Source: Phycisphaerae bacterium
Lineage (GTDB): Bacteria; Planctomycetota; Phycisphaerae; Phycisphaerales; SM1A02
Reading direction: 5' to 3'
Assembly (NCBI GenBank): GCA_002684755.1
Contig: NYVS01000033.1
Span: 1 to 6,545 of the forward strand
DNA: 6,545 nucleotides
This document shows positions 6,287-6,545 of this stretch, piece after piece (position 1 is the stretch's first letter; each line of letters begins with the position of its first letter). The notes beneath the pieces are model-generated. The model was not told the DNA's origin. It saw only the letters and a program-made list of their open reading frames with translations, and searched no databases. Both the position numbers and the translations under genes were made by a program.

Positions 6287-6541
6287 TCAGCCGCCGGAGA
6301 CCGGCGGCAGGGCTTCGATCCGATCGCCATCCGCCAACACCGCCTCCGGCCGGATGATCGCGTCGCCGCGGGCGAACGCCACGGTCTTCGCGTGGGTCGC
6401 GAGGCCGGGATGGCGTTCGATGAGCGAGTTCAGGGCGGCGAACGCCGTCGATCCCGCGGGAAGTCGGAGCACGACGAGCTCGACGTCCGCCACCTCGCGA
6501 AGCACCGCGTGGAGGATCATTTCGATCCGGATCTCATCCAT
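6287..6541 (-). CDS. moaD: MoaD/ThiS-family sulfur carrier, probably molybdopterin synthase small subunit
   Basis: An 84-residue beta-grasp (ubiquitin-like) protein. MoaD, activated as a C-terminal thiocarboxylate, donates sulfur to precursor Z (cPMP) within the MoaD-MoaE synthase to make molybdopterin. The evidence is the C-terminus DGDRIEALPPVSGG ending in the Gly-Gly needed for adenylation and thiocarboxylation, the VLREVADVE segment near the N-terminus typical of MoaD (LREAAG in others), and the matching length of about 80 residues. ThiS is a less likely alternative because its C-terminus lacks the PPVSGG pattern. The start used is ATG at 6541, only 4 bases from the window edge; an earlier start outside the window or the internal ATG at 6520 cannot be excluded. 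A TGA in another frame overlaps the start (ATGGATGA), so an upstream gene, for example another moa gene, could end there and be translationally coupled. Its last codons form a hairpin (6290-6308). Confidence 0.85.
   Translation of the reverse strand: MDEIRIEMILHAVLREVADVELVVLRLPAGSTAFAALNSLIERHPGLATHAKTVAFARGDAIIRPEAVLADGDRIEALPPVSGG
6290..6308. repeat. Perfect hairpin at the moaD 3' end, downstream of mutL
   Basis: GCCGCCGG (6290-6297) and CCGGCGGC (6301-6308) form a perfect 8-bp stem with a 3-base loop. It lies within the moaD codons for PPVSGG and starts 34 bases after the mutL stop. No T-run follows on either strand. It could slow or stabilise the end of mutL mRNA, but it may simply arise because CCG-CCG and GGC-GGC codons face each other in a conserved peptide. 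Confidence 0.35.
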
Positions 6542-6545
6542 CGAC

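Noticed and set aside
5143..6357. A 404-codon + strand frame overlapping the end of mutL and of moaD
   Set aside because: The translation is Arg/Gly/Ala/Pro-rich with no family signature, while mutL in the other frame carries every expected motif.

Overview
The window is a stretch of ordinary chromosome from a high-G+C bacterium: codon third positions are mostly G or C, and long antisense shadow frames run opposite the real genes. Protein style (an HTH plus receiver-like regulator with a TTGEVAK...RIPGSKDRR segment), GTG starts and the lack of Shine-Dalgarno sequences suggest a planctomycete, perhaps of the Phycisphaerae. This is an inference from general familiarity, not a search result.

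Layout. 1-762 (+) is the C-terminal half of ATP-type phosphoenolpyruvate carboxykinase (pckA), followed by a strong intrinsic terminator (788-828). 829-1131 is a non-coding gap with one 14-nt palindrome. 1132-1728 (+) encodes a small regulator with an excisionase/MerR-like DNA-binding domain and a receiver-like domain whose phospho-acceptor aspartate is replaced by glutamate; a second terminator-like hairpin follows (1783-1830). 1868-3547 (+) is glutamine-dependent NAD+ synthetase (nadE). 3557-4321 (-) is a PPP-type metallophosphoesterase, convergent with nadE and divergent from the next gene. 4430-6256 (+) is mutL, of the endonuclease-bearing kind. 6287-6541 (-) is a MoaD-type sulfur carrier, convergent with mutL and reaching almost to the window edge.

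How they fit together. The genes look like single-gene transcription units rather than one pathway or operon: gluconeogenesis (pckA), an orphan regulator, NAD synthesis (nadE), a phosphatase or dinucleotide hydrolase, mismatch repair (mutL) and molybdenum cofactor synthesis (moaD). I see no mobile element, CRISPR array, RNA gene or defence cassette, and no evidence of an undescribed multi-gene system. The points most worth a second look are the non-canonical receiver domain, the His-to-Gln change in the phosphoesterase GNH(D/E) motif, and -10-like hexamers placed so that nadE and mutL mRNAs would be nearly or fully leaderless.
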